From contig JAEZUY010000031.1 in the NCBI GenBank assembly GCA_023420895.1, positions 1 to 15,047 of the forward strand: a stretch of DNA of 15,047 nt, read 5' to 3'. The position numbers and the translations under genes were made by a program. The notes under the pieces were generated by a model. It was not told where the DNA came from and did not search any database. It worked only from the letters and a program-made list of their open reading frames with translations. Shown here one piece after another: positions 1-6,315 of this stretch; the stretch's first letter is position 1, and the number at the start of each line of letters is the position of its first letter. Source of the DNA: Bacillota bacterium (lineage in GTDB: Bacteria > Bacillota > Clostridia > Tissierellales > Gottschalkiaceae).

Positions 1-578
1 AAAGATTTTCTCTGTCTCAGATACTCAAGCGCATTGTTCCCTTCCAGATTCTGAACTCCTGACACAAGATTTTCAGTATTCTGGGCAATCTCTGCAGGAA
101 TATCCATTTCTACTCCTCCCAGAGCATCTATTATAGTCTTGGCTCCTTCATAGTCGAGCATTACATATCTGTCTATTTCTAAATTTTCAGTATTAAGAAC
201 CTTTTTTATATCTTCAGAAAGCTCTTCGAAGCCTCCCATCTGATATACAGAATTTATCTTCTTCATTTCTGCACCTGGTCTTCCCGTTTCAATATAAGTG
301 TCTCTCGGTATGGATATTACATCAAATCTGTTAAAATCTGCATCGTAGGTCGCCAGCATTATAGTATCAGTTCTTCCGCCGTCTGAACCTAGAACTAAGG
401 CTGTTATTCTATTATCATTTATCTCTCTGTATTCTTTATGATTCTTCTTTTTAGGCTGCATCCTTTCAAGCTGAGCCCCGATTCTTCTCGTTCCCGCAGC
501 GCTGTCTTTCGAAATAAATCCGCATGCCGGAAGACAGAAAAGTGCGAGAACACATAGAAACACCTTGACCTTTCTCAA
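1..578 (-). CDS. LytR-CpsA-Psr (LCP) family protein, 3' end beyond the window
   Basis: Reading the reverse strand from a TTG at 578-576 gives 192 codons open to the window edge, so the C-terminus is missing. LCP enzymes move undecaprenyl-linked anionic glycopolymers (teichoic acid, capsule) onto peptidoglycan outside the membrane. The family is recognised from LVLGSDGGRTDTIML, then VISIPRDTYIETG, then KINSVYQMGG, then a DYEGAKTIIDALGGVEMDIP segment and LEGNNALEYLRQR, in the usual LCP order. The N-terminus is very short: RKVKVFLCVLALFCLPACG is a hydrophobic stretch ending in an LPAC lipobox-like site. It could therefore be a lipoprotein rather than the usual LCP single-pass membrane protein. 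The TTG start is chosen because AAAGGGG lies 8 bases upstream and no in-frame ATG precedes the signal sequence. An extended -10 promoter lies about 45 bases upstream. Which polymer it transfers cannot be told from sequence. Confidence 0.9.
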   Translation of the reverse strand, partial: MRKVKVFLCVLALFCLPACGFISKDSAAGTRRIGAQLERMQPKKKNHKEYREINDNRITALVLGSDGGRTDTIMLATYDADFNRFDVISIPRDTYIETGRPGAEMKKINSVYQMGGFEELSEDIKKVLNTENLEIDRYVMLDYEGAKTIIDALGGVEMDIPAEIAQNTENLVSGVQNLEGNNALEYLRQRKS

Positions 579-773
579 GATTATTTCCCCTTTCTAAATC
601 AATCATCAATTTTGACTTAATTATATCATAGGAAATTACGGATATCGTTTTATAAACTGAGTTTTAATAATTTATTAATCTTTGATTTAAAAACTTTAGA
701 CTCAGTTTTCCGCTGTTCTCCTGAACCGGTCAAGGTGCTGTTTTTTTATGTTTATAAACTGTTTATTTTATAC
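579..773. other. Intergenic region between the SDR gene and the LCP gene
   Basis: This AT-rich spacer holds the LCP promoter near 620-628. It has an 8-base inverted repeat AAACTGAG/CTCAGTTT (654-661 and 701-708, about 39 bases apart) and an 11-base direct repeat TTTATAAACTG (649-659 and 751-761). No hairpin followed by a clear U-run was found for the end of the SDR gene, so its terminator is unidentified. No open reading frame of note is present. Confidence 0.5.
620..628 (-). promoter_or_regulatory. Extended -10 promoter for the LCP gene
   Basis: The reverse strand reads TGATATAAT here, a perfect TATAAT with the upstream TGn of an extended -10 element. It is about 42 bases before the TTG start of the LCP gene. 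No good -35 hexamer is seen 16-18 bases upstream, which is common for extended -10 promoters. The same TATGATATAAT string occurs upstream of murT. Assignment is by pattern only. Confidence 0.5.
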
Positions 774-1592
774 TTATTTTTTCATTTCTGAAAGTTTCTG
801 AAGATTGTTCGCAAGACCTCCGTCAACTAATATATCAGATCCTGTTATGAATGCCGCTTCATCGCTTGCTAAGAATTTCGCAACTTTAGCTATATCTTCA
901 GGTTTTCCTGTTCTTCCTGCCGGAGTGATGCTTTTCAGCTTATTCATCTCTTCAGGATATTTTGAAGCCGCCTCTTCGGCCATAGGAGTCATTATTATTC
1001 CAGGAGATATTGAAGTTATTCTCGCTTCTTTAGCTCCCCATTCATCAGCATATTTTTTAATTAAAAGTCTTACTCCCTTTTTAGCCATATTGTACGCAAG
1101 GTTTGAATCGTCCCCTATTATCTCTTCAAGTTTTTCTGCATATCCTTCTTTAAGAGGATTTGAAAGAAGTTCATTTAAATCTTCCTTATCAGGTATAACA
1201 CTTCCCATCATAGAAGCTATCATTATACCTGAAGAACCTTCTCCAACATAGTCTCCGAATCCTTTAATAACTTTTTCAGTTCCCATAAGGTCTATATTGA
1301 GAACTAGTGAAGTTTTCGCATTAGCTCCGCTCACTCCTGCGCAGTTTACAACAGCTCCTATTTCTCCAAGTCCTTTAGCTTTTTCAGCAAGCTCTTTTAT
1401 AGACTCTTCGCTTGTAACATCGCATATTGCGCCTTCCGCTTTAATTCCTTTTTCTTCAAGCTCCTTTAATGCTTTAGAAGTTTCATCATCATTTATTCCA
1501 GTTACTATAACAGTTCCTTCAGAACTCAGGCATTCTGCTATGCTCATACCTATTCCGCCTGCTCCTCCAATTATTACATGAACTTTACTCAT
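774..1592 (-). CDS. Short-chain dehydrogenase/reductase, 3-alpha-hydroxysteroid dehydrogenase-like subgroup
   Basis: A cytoplasmic NAD(P)-dependent oxidoreductase of the classical SDR fold, 272 residues. The cofactor site is GGAGGIG at 9-15, with Ile where the usual Thr of TGxxxGxG stands. D58 follows the third strand, and NCAG at 83-86 replaces NNAG. The catalytic set is N99 (approximate), S127, Y167 and K171 (YNMAK). SPGIIMTP at 196-203 and the C-terminal FITGSDILVDGG (248-259) are standard. The S127-Y167 gap is 40 residues instead of about 13. That insertion, with NLAY and the following WG-(x)n-R pattern, resembles the Comamonas 3-alpha-HSD/carbonyl reductase branch of SDRs. The substrate is unknown; steroid activity is only an inference from resemblance. 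The ribosome binding site GAGGAGA precedes ATG by 7 bases. It lies between an upstream terminator (1649-1680) and the LCP gene, so it is probably monocistronic. FabG of fatty acid synthesis is a less likely alternative. Confidence 0.88.
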   Translation of the reverse strand: MSKVHVIIGGAGGIGMSIAECLSSEGTVIVTGINDDETSKALKELEEKGIKAEGAICDVTSEESIKELAEKAKGLGEIGAVVNCAGVSGANAKTSLVLNIDLMGTEKVIKGFGDYVGEGSSGIMIASMMGSVIPDKEDLNELLSNPLKEGYAEKLEEIIGDDSNLAYNMAKKGVRLLIKKYADEWGAKEARITSISPGIIMTPMAEEAASKYPEEMNKLKSITPAGRTGKPEDIAKVAKFLASDEAAFITGSDILVDGGLANNLQKLSEMKK

Positions 1593-1648
1593 TATAATTC
1601 TCCTCTCAAATATTTTCTGTATCTGCTGTTAATACTACTTATACCCAT

Positions 1649-1680
1649 AAAAAAAGAGGAGTAAACTCCTCTTTTTTTTA
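1649..1680 (-). terminator. Intrinsic terminator after the yjbQ-like gene (bidirectional shape)
   Basis: AAAAAAAGAGGAG (1649-1661), a TAAA loop and CTCCTCTTTTTTT (1666-1678) form a perfect stem with a T-run on either strand. It lies 24 bases beyond the stop of the minus-strand YjbQ gene and before the SDR start. It should therefore end the YjbQ transcript and insulate the SDR gene. No plus-strand gene reads into it. Confidence 0.85.
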
Positions 1681-1703
1681 CTGTCTTTTCAGTTTCTTTA
1701 ATT

Positions 1704-2102
1704 TTATCCTTCTACAACTTTTATGTAAAAATGTCTTCTTCTCGGTCCGTCGAATTCACAGAAATAAAGTGACTGCCATATTCCCAGAATAGGCTCTCCG
1801 TCTACTACAAGTATATTCTCTGAAACTCCCACTATGGACGATTTTATATGTGCATCCGAATTCCCCTCAAAATGTCTGTATTCAAGTCTGTCAGGAGATA
1901 TCTTTTCAAGTCCTAAGAGCATATCCCTCTGAACATCAGGGTCTCCGTTCTCATTTATAGTTATTCCCGCTGTAGTGTGCGGACAGTAAACTACGGCAAC
2001 TCCTTCTTTGACTCCTGAATTTTTTATAGCCATATTAAGTTCGTAATCTATATTCTGAAGCTCATTTCTACTAGCTGTCTCTATAAAAAATTTTTGCAGC
2101 AT
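1704..2102 (-). CDS. YjbQ / UPF0047 family protein (secondary thiamine-phosphate synthase-like)
   Basis: A small cytoplasmic protein of 132 residues, normal for the family. Members show weak thiamine-phosphate synthase activity in E. coli, but the true physiological role is unsettled. Family signatures are all present: CPHTTAGITINENGDPDVQRD (C40-D60), FEGNSDAH (78-85), ILGIWQSLYFCEFDGPRRR (105-123) with the invariant WQ and EFDGPR. The conserved histidines H42, H77 and H85 are the usual candidate metal or active-site ligands. A TTG five codons upstream (2117) extends the frame, but GAGGTGG at 2115-2109 sits 6 bases before the ATG at 2102 and would lie inside the longer protein, so the ATG is chosen. 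It is followed by a terminator and preceded by a long hairpin, so it is likely a separate transcription unit. Confidence 0.92.
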   Translation of the reverse strand: MLQKFFIETASRNELQNIDYELNMAIKNSGVKEGVAVVYCPHTTAGITINENGDPDVQRDMLLGLEKISPDRLEYRHFEGNSDAHIKSSIVGVSENILVVDGEPILGIWQSLYFCEFDGPRRRHFYIKVVEG

Positions 2103-2108
2103 ATCAAC

Positions 2109-2115
2109 CCACCTC
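2109..2115 (-). promoter_or_regulatory. Ribosome binding site that fixes the YjbQ start
   Basis: The reverse strand reads GAGGTGG, then 6 bases, then ATG at 2102-2100. This overlaps the first codons of a longer TTG-started frame (2117), so it argues that the ATG is the real start. Confidence 0.75.
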
Positions 2116-2173
2116 AATTCTTGTTGATATATATACCCTAGATAAGCATAATTAAACTCTTATGAATATTTTT

Positions 2174-2234
2174 AAAGCCCAGTTTCGGCAAAAATTTAGT
2201 TAATTCTAAAAATTCCGCTGAAAAACCGGGCTTT
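2174..2234. repeat. Long imperfect hairpin between miaA and the YjbQ gene
   Basis: AAAGCCC (2174-2180) pairs with GGGCTTT (2228-2234). TTTCGGC (2183-2189) pairs with GCTGAAA (2217-2223) with one G-U. TTTAG (2195-2199) pairs with CTAAA (2206-2210) around a TTAATT loop. This is a three-part 61-base stem located 13 bases after the miaA stop. It may terminate the mutL-miaA transcript, but on the minus strand it is followed by AAAAATATT rather than a U-run, so it is not a classic intrinsic terminator. It could instead protect the 3' end or serve as a dispersed palindromic element. Confidence 0.6.
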
Positions 2235-2246
2235 TCATCAAATTGC

Positions 2247-3200
2247 TTATATATTCTTTTCTATATAGTCTATTATCTCTTCAAATGCTTCATTTTCTGA
2301 GCTGTAGTCATCATAATTGAACCATTTTATTCTTTTATCTCTTCTGAACCATGTGAGCTGTCTTTTAGCGAATCTTCTTGAATTTCTCTTGAGAATTTCA
2401 GTCATTTCATCGTAAGAAATGCTGCCTTCTATATATTCAGCCACTTCTTTATAGCCTATGGCTTTCATAGAAGTGAGATTCCTATCATAGCCTCTTTCAA
2501 GCAGAGACCTCACTTCATCTACGAGTCCCTCTTCAAGCATTATATCTACTCTTCTGTTTATTCTGTCGTAAAGCTTCTGTCTGTCCCTGTTGAGTCCTAT
2601 CATTATTAAATCAAAATCTTCGTTCTCTTTTCTGAAGTCTTTATAAGTTTCAGACATCTTCCTTCCGCTCACTTCGTATACTTCAATCGCTCTTACAATT
2701 CTCTTTCTGTCGTTTATATTGATTCTGTCTGCCGATTCAGGATCTATCTTTCTCAAAATTTCCATTATATATTGATTGCCTTTTTCTTCTGCAAGGCTTG
2801 AATATTTTTCTCTGACTTCCTCATCCGAACCTGAATCTGCAAAATTCAGATTATAAACTAGAGAATTGACATAGAAACCTGTTCCTCCGGCTGCTATGGG
2901 AATATTCCCTCTTTCAGCAATCTCCTCTATATATTTATATGCTTTCTCTTTGAAATCGGATACGGAAAAGTCTTCGTCCGGCTCTACAATATCTATCATA
3001 TGATGAGGTATGCCTCTCATCTCCTCATCCTTTATCTTTGCAGTTCCTATATCCATTCCTTTATATATCTGCATAGAGTCTGCCGATATTATCTCTCCTC
3101 CGAATTTCTCTGCTATTTTTATAGATATATCAGTCTTTCCCACAGCTGTAGGTCCCACTATCAGAATCAGCTTCTGCTTATCTTTTTCTGCTTTTTTCAT
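2247..3200 (-). CDS. miaA: tRNA dimethylallyltransferase
   Basis: MiaA transfers a dimethylallyl group from dimethylallyl diphosphate to N6 of A37 in tRNAs that read codons starting with U, the first step of the (ms2)i6A modification. From the ATG at 3200 the protein is 317 residues, the usual size. It has the P-loop GPTAVGKT (16-23), ADSMQIYKGMDIGTAK (40-55), PHHMID (65-70), GGTGFY (105-110), the NDRKRIVRA segment (163-171) and KRQLTWFR (279-286), all family hallmarks. The frame stays open to an ATG at 3350 inside mutL, but that adds 50 non-family hydrophilic residues and is unlikely. A TTG at 3233 with AAAGGTG about 7 bases upstream is a real alternative and would add 11 residues. The ATG at 3200 has only a weak AGAAG site. 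The gene follows mutL by 71 bases, and the mutL-miaA order is widely conserved, so they are probably cotranscribed. Confidence 0.95.
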   Translation of the reverse strand: MKKAEKDKQKLILIVGPTAVGKTDISIKIAEKFGGEIISADSMQIYKGMDIGTAKIKDEEMRGIPHHMIDIVEPDEDFSVSDFKEKAYKYIEEIAERGNIPIAAGGTGFYVNSLVYNLNFADSGSDEEVREKYSSLAEEKGNQYIMEILRKIDPESADRININDRKRIVRAIEVYEVSGRKMSETYKDFRKENEDFDLIMIGLNRDRQKLYDRINRRVDIMLEEGLVDEVRSLLERGYDRNLTSMKAIGYKEVAEYIEGSISYDEMTEILKRNSRRFAKRQLTWFRRDKRIKWFNYDDYSSENEAFEEIIDYIEKNI

Positions 3201-3271
3201 ATTTTCATCTTCTCTTAAATTATCTGAATTCAATCTTTCACACCTTTCTTCAGCTGAAATATATTGCCTTT

Positions 3272-5383
3272 TTAATTCTGTATTCTGCTGAAATGTTTTT
3301 CTATCTCTTTCAGACTCATTTTTAAAGTTACCGGCCTTCCGTGAGGACATGTATAAGGATTTTCACATTTAAAAAGCCTCTTTATGAGTTCATCCGCTTC
3401 CATCTTCCCTATTCTGTCTCCGCCTTTTATAGCCGATGTGCAGGCCTTCTTCATTATCTTGTCCAGTTTAGTGCTGTATATATTGAAGTTCTCATTCTCT
3501 TCAGCGCTCAGACTGTCCAGTATGCTGAGAAACAGTTCTCTTCCGTTAGAATTTCCGAATATCATCGGAATTCCTCTTATTATAACTGAATTGTCTCCGA
3601 ATATATCGAATCTGAAGCCCAGCTTTTCTATAATTTCTCTGTTGTTTTCCACTTTTATCATATCGTTTACAGACAGTTCAACCGGCTCAATCCCCATTAT
3701 ATCCTGAGTGTTTATCTTCTGATTCATATATCTGTCTCTGAATTCTTCATAGAGAATTCTCTCATGAGCCGCATGCTGGTCTATCATCAGAAATTCTTTT
3801 CTGATTCTGTTTTCACAAAGTATATAGGTATCGAAGACTGTTCCTGCATATCTTATTTCAGAACTCAAGTCTGAAACTGGAGTTTTTTCTTCAGCTGGAA
3901 CATTCTTTTCAGTCTTCTCTTTTAAGTCTTTCTGATTTTCTGCTTTCTGCTCTTTTTCATTCCCGGAATATTCCTTTGCTTCATTTTCAGGTTTTAATTT
4001 ATTTTCCGGTTCAGGACCGCTTTCTTTCACAAGACTTCTGCTGTCATCTGAAAATATCTTATAGGCCTCTTCTCTGCCTTTTCTGAAGACTGCTTTTCCA
4101 TCTAGGAACTTAGTATTTTTATCGATTTTATCCTTATTTTCTCTAATTTCCTTCTCAATCTTTTCTTTCATCTCTTCAGATGAATATTCTGTTTTTTCAG
4201 CACTGTCTTCATTATCTTCTTTTATTTTTAAATCCTCTTTTTCTGATTCTGAGCTTTTCTTTTCTGAGTCTTTCTGATTCTCGTCTATTAGTTCAAATAC
4301 AGGTATCTGTTCTCTTTTTTCAAGAAATTCTCTCGGCGATATTCCGAAATCAGGCTTTTCATCCTCTTTAGAAAGCTTTATTTCCGGAATCAGATTTTCT
4401 TTAACGAGTCTCTCTGAAACTGCTTTTTTAATAGATTTCACAACTTCTCTTTCATTTCTGAATCTGACTTCCATCTTAGTCGGATGCATATTCACATCTA
4501 TTTTGGAAGGATCTATTTCGATGAACAGTATGAAGTTGGGAAATTTCCCTATAGGCAGTTTCTCTCTGTAAACATCTTCAACTGCATCTGATACTTCCTG
4601 GGAACGGACTGTTCTTCCATTTACAAAGACAAACTGATTTGCTCTGTTCCCTCTGTAATATTTCAAGTCTGAGACGTATCCTCTTATGCTAATATTTCTG
4701 AATTCTTTTTCAAGATAGAAAGTCGATTTTATAAATTCTGCTCCCATGACAGAATATACTGTAGATTTTAAATCTCCGTTTCCTGGAGTCTTTAAAACAT
4801 TTTTTCCGTCTCTTATATATGTGAAAGATATTCCGGGATTGCTTATAGCGAGTTTAGAAACGAAGTCGTTTATAGCCATGCCCTCTGCCGTTTCGGATTT
4901 CAGAAATCCTTTTCTGACTGGAACGTTGAATAATAAATCTCTCACAATTATAGTAGTTCCGTCTTTAGTTCCCACAGAAGATCTGTCTCTCACTTCTCCT
5001 CCGTAGAGAACTATTCTGTCTCCTGAGCTGCTCTCTCTTTCCTTAGTTATCATTTCAAGCCTTGAAACTGCCGCGATACTTGCAAGAGCTTCTCCTCTGA
5101 ATCCCAATGTTATTATATTTCCTAAGTCTTCCACTTTTGAAATCTTGCTCGTAGAGTGTCTGATAAATGCCATATCAAGGTCTTCACCGCTCATTCCCGT
5201 TCCATTGTCGGTTATTCTTATATACGAGATGCCGCCTTTTTTTATTTCAACAGTTATACTGGTTGAAAGCGCATCTATTGAATTCTCAACCAGTTCTTTT
5301 ACGACTGCAACCGGTCTTTCGACTACTTCACCAGCCGCAATCTTATTTATAGTTTTCTCATCCAAAAGTTTTATTTTTCTCAT
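3272..5383 (-). CDS. mutL: DNA mismatch repair endonuclease MutL
   Basis: MutL couples mismatch recognition by MutS to strand incision. The N-terminal GHKL ATPase half has IAAGEVVERP (15-24), KELVENSIDA (29-38, catalytic Glu30 and Mg-binding Asn34), DNGTGM (59-64), RHSTSK (75-80) and GFRGEAL (94-100). The C-terminal half carries the nicking-endonuclease signature DQHAAHERILYE (535-546), ACTSAIK (647-653) and CPHGRP (679-684), the Zn/Mn-binding set. This is therefore the MutH-independent type. Between them, roughly residues 340-505 form a long linker very rich in Lys, Glu, Asp and Ser. At 703 residues it is longer than B. subtilis MutL (about 627), and the linker accounts for this. AAGGA precedes the ATG by 7 bases. 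It starts 30 bases after the sortase stop and is followed by miaA, so the three likely share a transcript. Confidence 0.97.
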   Translation of the reverse strand: MRKIKLLDEKTINKIAAGEVVERPVAVVKELVENSIDALSTSITVEIKKGGISYIRITDNGTGMSGEDLDMAFIRHSTSKISKVEDLGNIITLGFRGEALASIAAVSRLEMITKERESSSGDRIVLYGGEVRDRSSVGTKDGTTIIVRDLLFNVPVRKGFLKSETAEGMAINDFVSKLAISNPGISFTYIRDGKNVLKTPGNGDLKSTVYSVMGAEFIKSTFYLEKEFRNISIRGYVSDLKYYRGNRANQFVFVNGRTVRSQEVSDAVEDVYREKLPIGKFPNFILFIEIDPSKIDVNMHPTKMEVRFRNEREVVKSIKKAVSERLVKENLIPEIKLSKEDEKPDFGISPREFLEKREQIPVFELIDENQKDSEKKSSESEKEDLKIKEDNEDSAEKTEYSSEEMKEKIEKEIRENKDKIDKNTKFLDGKAVFRKGREEAYKIFSDDSRSLVKESGPEPENKLKPENEAKEYSGNEKEQKAENQKDLKEKTEKNVPAEEKTPVSDLSSEIRYAGTVFDTYILCENRIRKEFLMIDQHAAHERILYEEFRDRYMNQKINTQDIMGIEPVELSVNDMIKVENNREIIEKLGFRFDIFGDNSVIIRGIPMIFGNSNGRELFLSILDSLSAEENENFNIYSTKLDKIMKKACTSAIKGGDRIGKMEADELIKRLFKCENPYTCPHGRPVTLKMSLKEIEKHFSRIQN

Positions 5384-5413
5384 AAAAACATCCTTTTTTA
5401 TTTAAGATACTTT

Positions 5414-6241
5414 CTATCTCTTAATTCCCACAATGAGAGTTCTCGAGTCGTCTGTAGCATATGAACAGGTTGCAAGAGTCAGAAACTTGCTGTTCTCATC
5501 TATATTCACATCTTTCCAGAACATGCTGTGCTCTTTGAGTTTATTCGCATACTCAGCTTTCTGCTCCGGATTTAGATAGATATATTCGTTGAAATTGAAA
5601 TATCCTTCAGGGTTAGTAAGGTCAAAACTGACCACTGCAAAAACATCGTAATAATCTATTCCATTTTCAGTCTCTATTCTTATAGGACCGTTATTTCTGA
5701 AGGTGTTCTCATCATAATATATATGAAGGTGGCCGAACATATATCCTTCTTTAATATAATGCCCATATACTATTAAATTGTCAGGATCCTCTTCAAGATT
5801 TATTTCATAATCTAAAAAAAGCGAACCTATCTGTTCATATCTTCCATACTCATCATGAGTCAGATAAAATTCATTGTCATTCCCTTGGACTATGGCTCTG
5901 TCTATATTCGTATTCGGCACAGTAATCCAGCCGACCATATCAGGATAGTCTCCCTTCATATCATCTATAAATTCCTGAACCTCTTTTTTCTCCTCTTCTT
6001 TTTCTTCAGGTGTCGGCTCAGGAACTGACCCGGATCCGGTTCCGTCATCATTCATCGGAGCACTCTCTATCTCCTTTATTCTCTCATTGAGTTTTCTAGT
6101 TCTGACTGCTCTTTTCGCCTGCATTTTATAGAGTCCGTAGTTCTCTCCTATAAAAACCTTCCCAATGCTGATGAGTAAAGCGAATACGAAAAAAACGATT
6201 AGAACATTTATTACTCTCTTCTTAAGTTTATCATTCTTCAT
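5414..6241 (-). CDS. Class B sortase
   Basis: A membrane-anchored cysteine transpeptidase that cleaves a C-terminal sorting motif of a secreted protein and joins it to the cell wall. The 275 residues comprise a short basic N-terminus, one membrane segment (about 10-30), a charged stalk with PEPTPEEKEEEKKE (74-87), and the sortase barrel. SrtB features are GWITVPNTNIDRAIVQGNDNEFYL (104-127), the catalytic His161 in IVYGHY, Cys259 in TLATCSY and Arg267 in DDSRTLIVG. The spacing and the long region between His and Cys (with an inserted helix) fit class B rather than A or C. GAAGGAAG lies 9 bases before the ATG. Immediately upstream is a secreted repeat protein with a C-terminal anchor, its likely substrate. 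Downstream, mutL starts after 30 bases. It is not called srtB because function in the iron-uptake sense is not implied. No separate promoter was seen in the 35 bases between the upstream terminator and the start. Confidence 0.93.
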   Translation of the reverse strand: MKNDKLKKRVINVLIVFFVFALLISIGKVFIGENYGLYKMQAKRAVRTRKLNERIKEIESAPMNDDGTGSGSVPEPTPEEKEEEKKEVQEFIDDMKGDYPDMVGWITVPNTNIDRAIVQGNDNEFYLTHDEYGRYEQIGSLFLDYEINLEEDPDNLIVYGHYIKEGYMFGHLHIYYDENTFRNNGPIRIETENGIDYYDVFAVVSFDLTNPEGYFNFNEYIYLNPEQKAEYANKLKEHSMFWKDVNIDENSKFLTLATCSYATDDSRTLIVGIKR

Positions 6242-6275
6242 AGTATTATTCTTCCTTCTGTACAGGATTTTCTAT

Positions 6276-6307
6276 AGAAAAACTTCCTTGAGAAACCTCA
6301 AGGAAGT
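6276..6307 (-). terminator. Intrinsic terminator or attenuator between the surface protein and sortase genes
   Basis: ACTTCCTTGAG (6282-6292), a 4-base loop and CTCAAGGAAGT (6297-6307) form a perfect 11-bp stem. On the minus strand it is followed by TTTTCTATAG. It begins 9 bases beyond the stop of the surface protein gene and ends about 35 bases before the sortase ATG. The short U-run (four T, then C) suggests partial read-through into sortase-mutL-miaA. That is an inference. Confidence 0.8.
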
Positions 6308-6315
6308 CTTATATA

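Noticed and set aside
649..761. Direct repeat TTTATAAACTG (649-659, 751-761) and inverted repeat AAACTGAG/CTCAGTTT as a mobile element or attachment site
   Set aside because: The repeats are short, AT-rich and not accompanied by an integrase or by target duplication; chance is the simpler explanation.
2103..2117. TTG start adding five residues to the YjbQ protein
   Set aside because: The extra codons consist of the GAGGTGG ribosome binding site of the downstream ATG.
3201..3350. Longer miaA reading frame starting inside mutL (79-base overlap)
   Set aside because: The extra 50 residues are hydrophilic, absent from the MiaA family, and translated from mutL's C-terminal coding sequence. Starts at 3200 (ATG) or 3233 (TTG) fit better.
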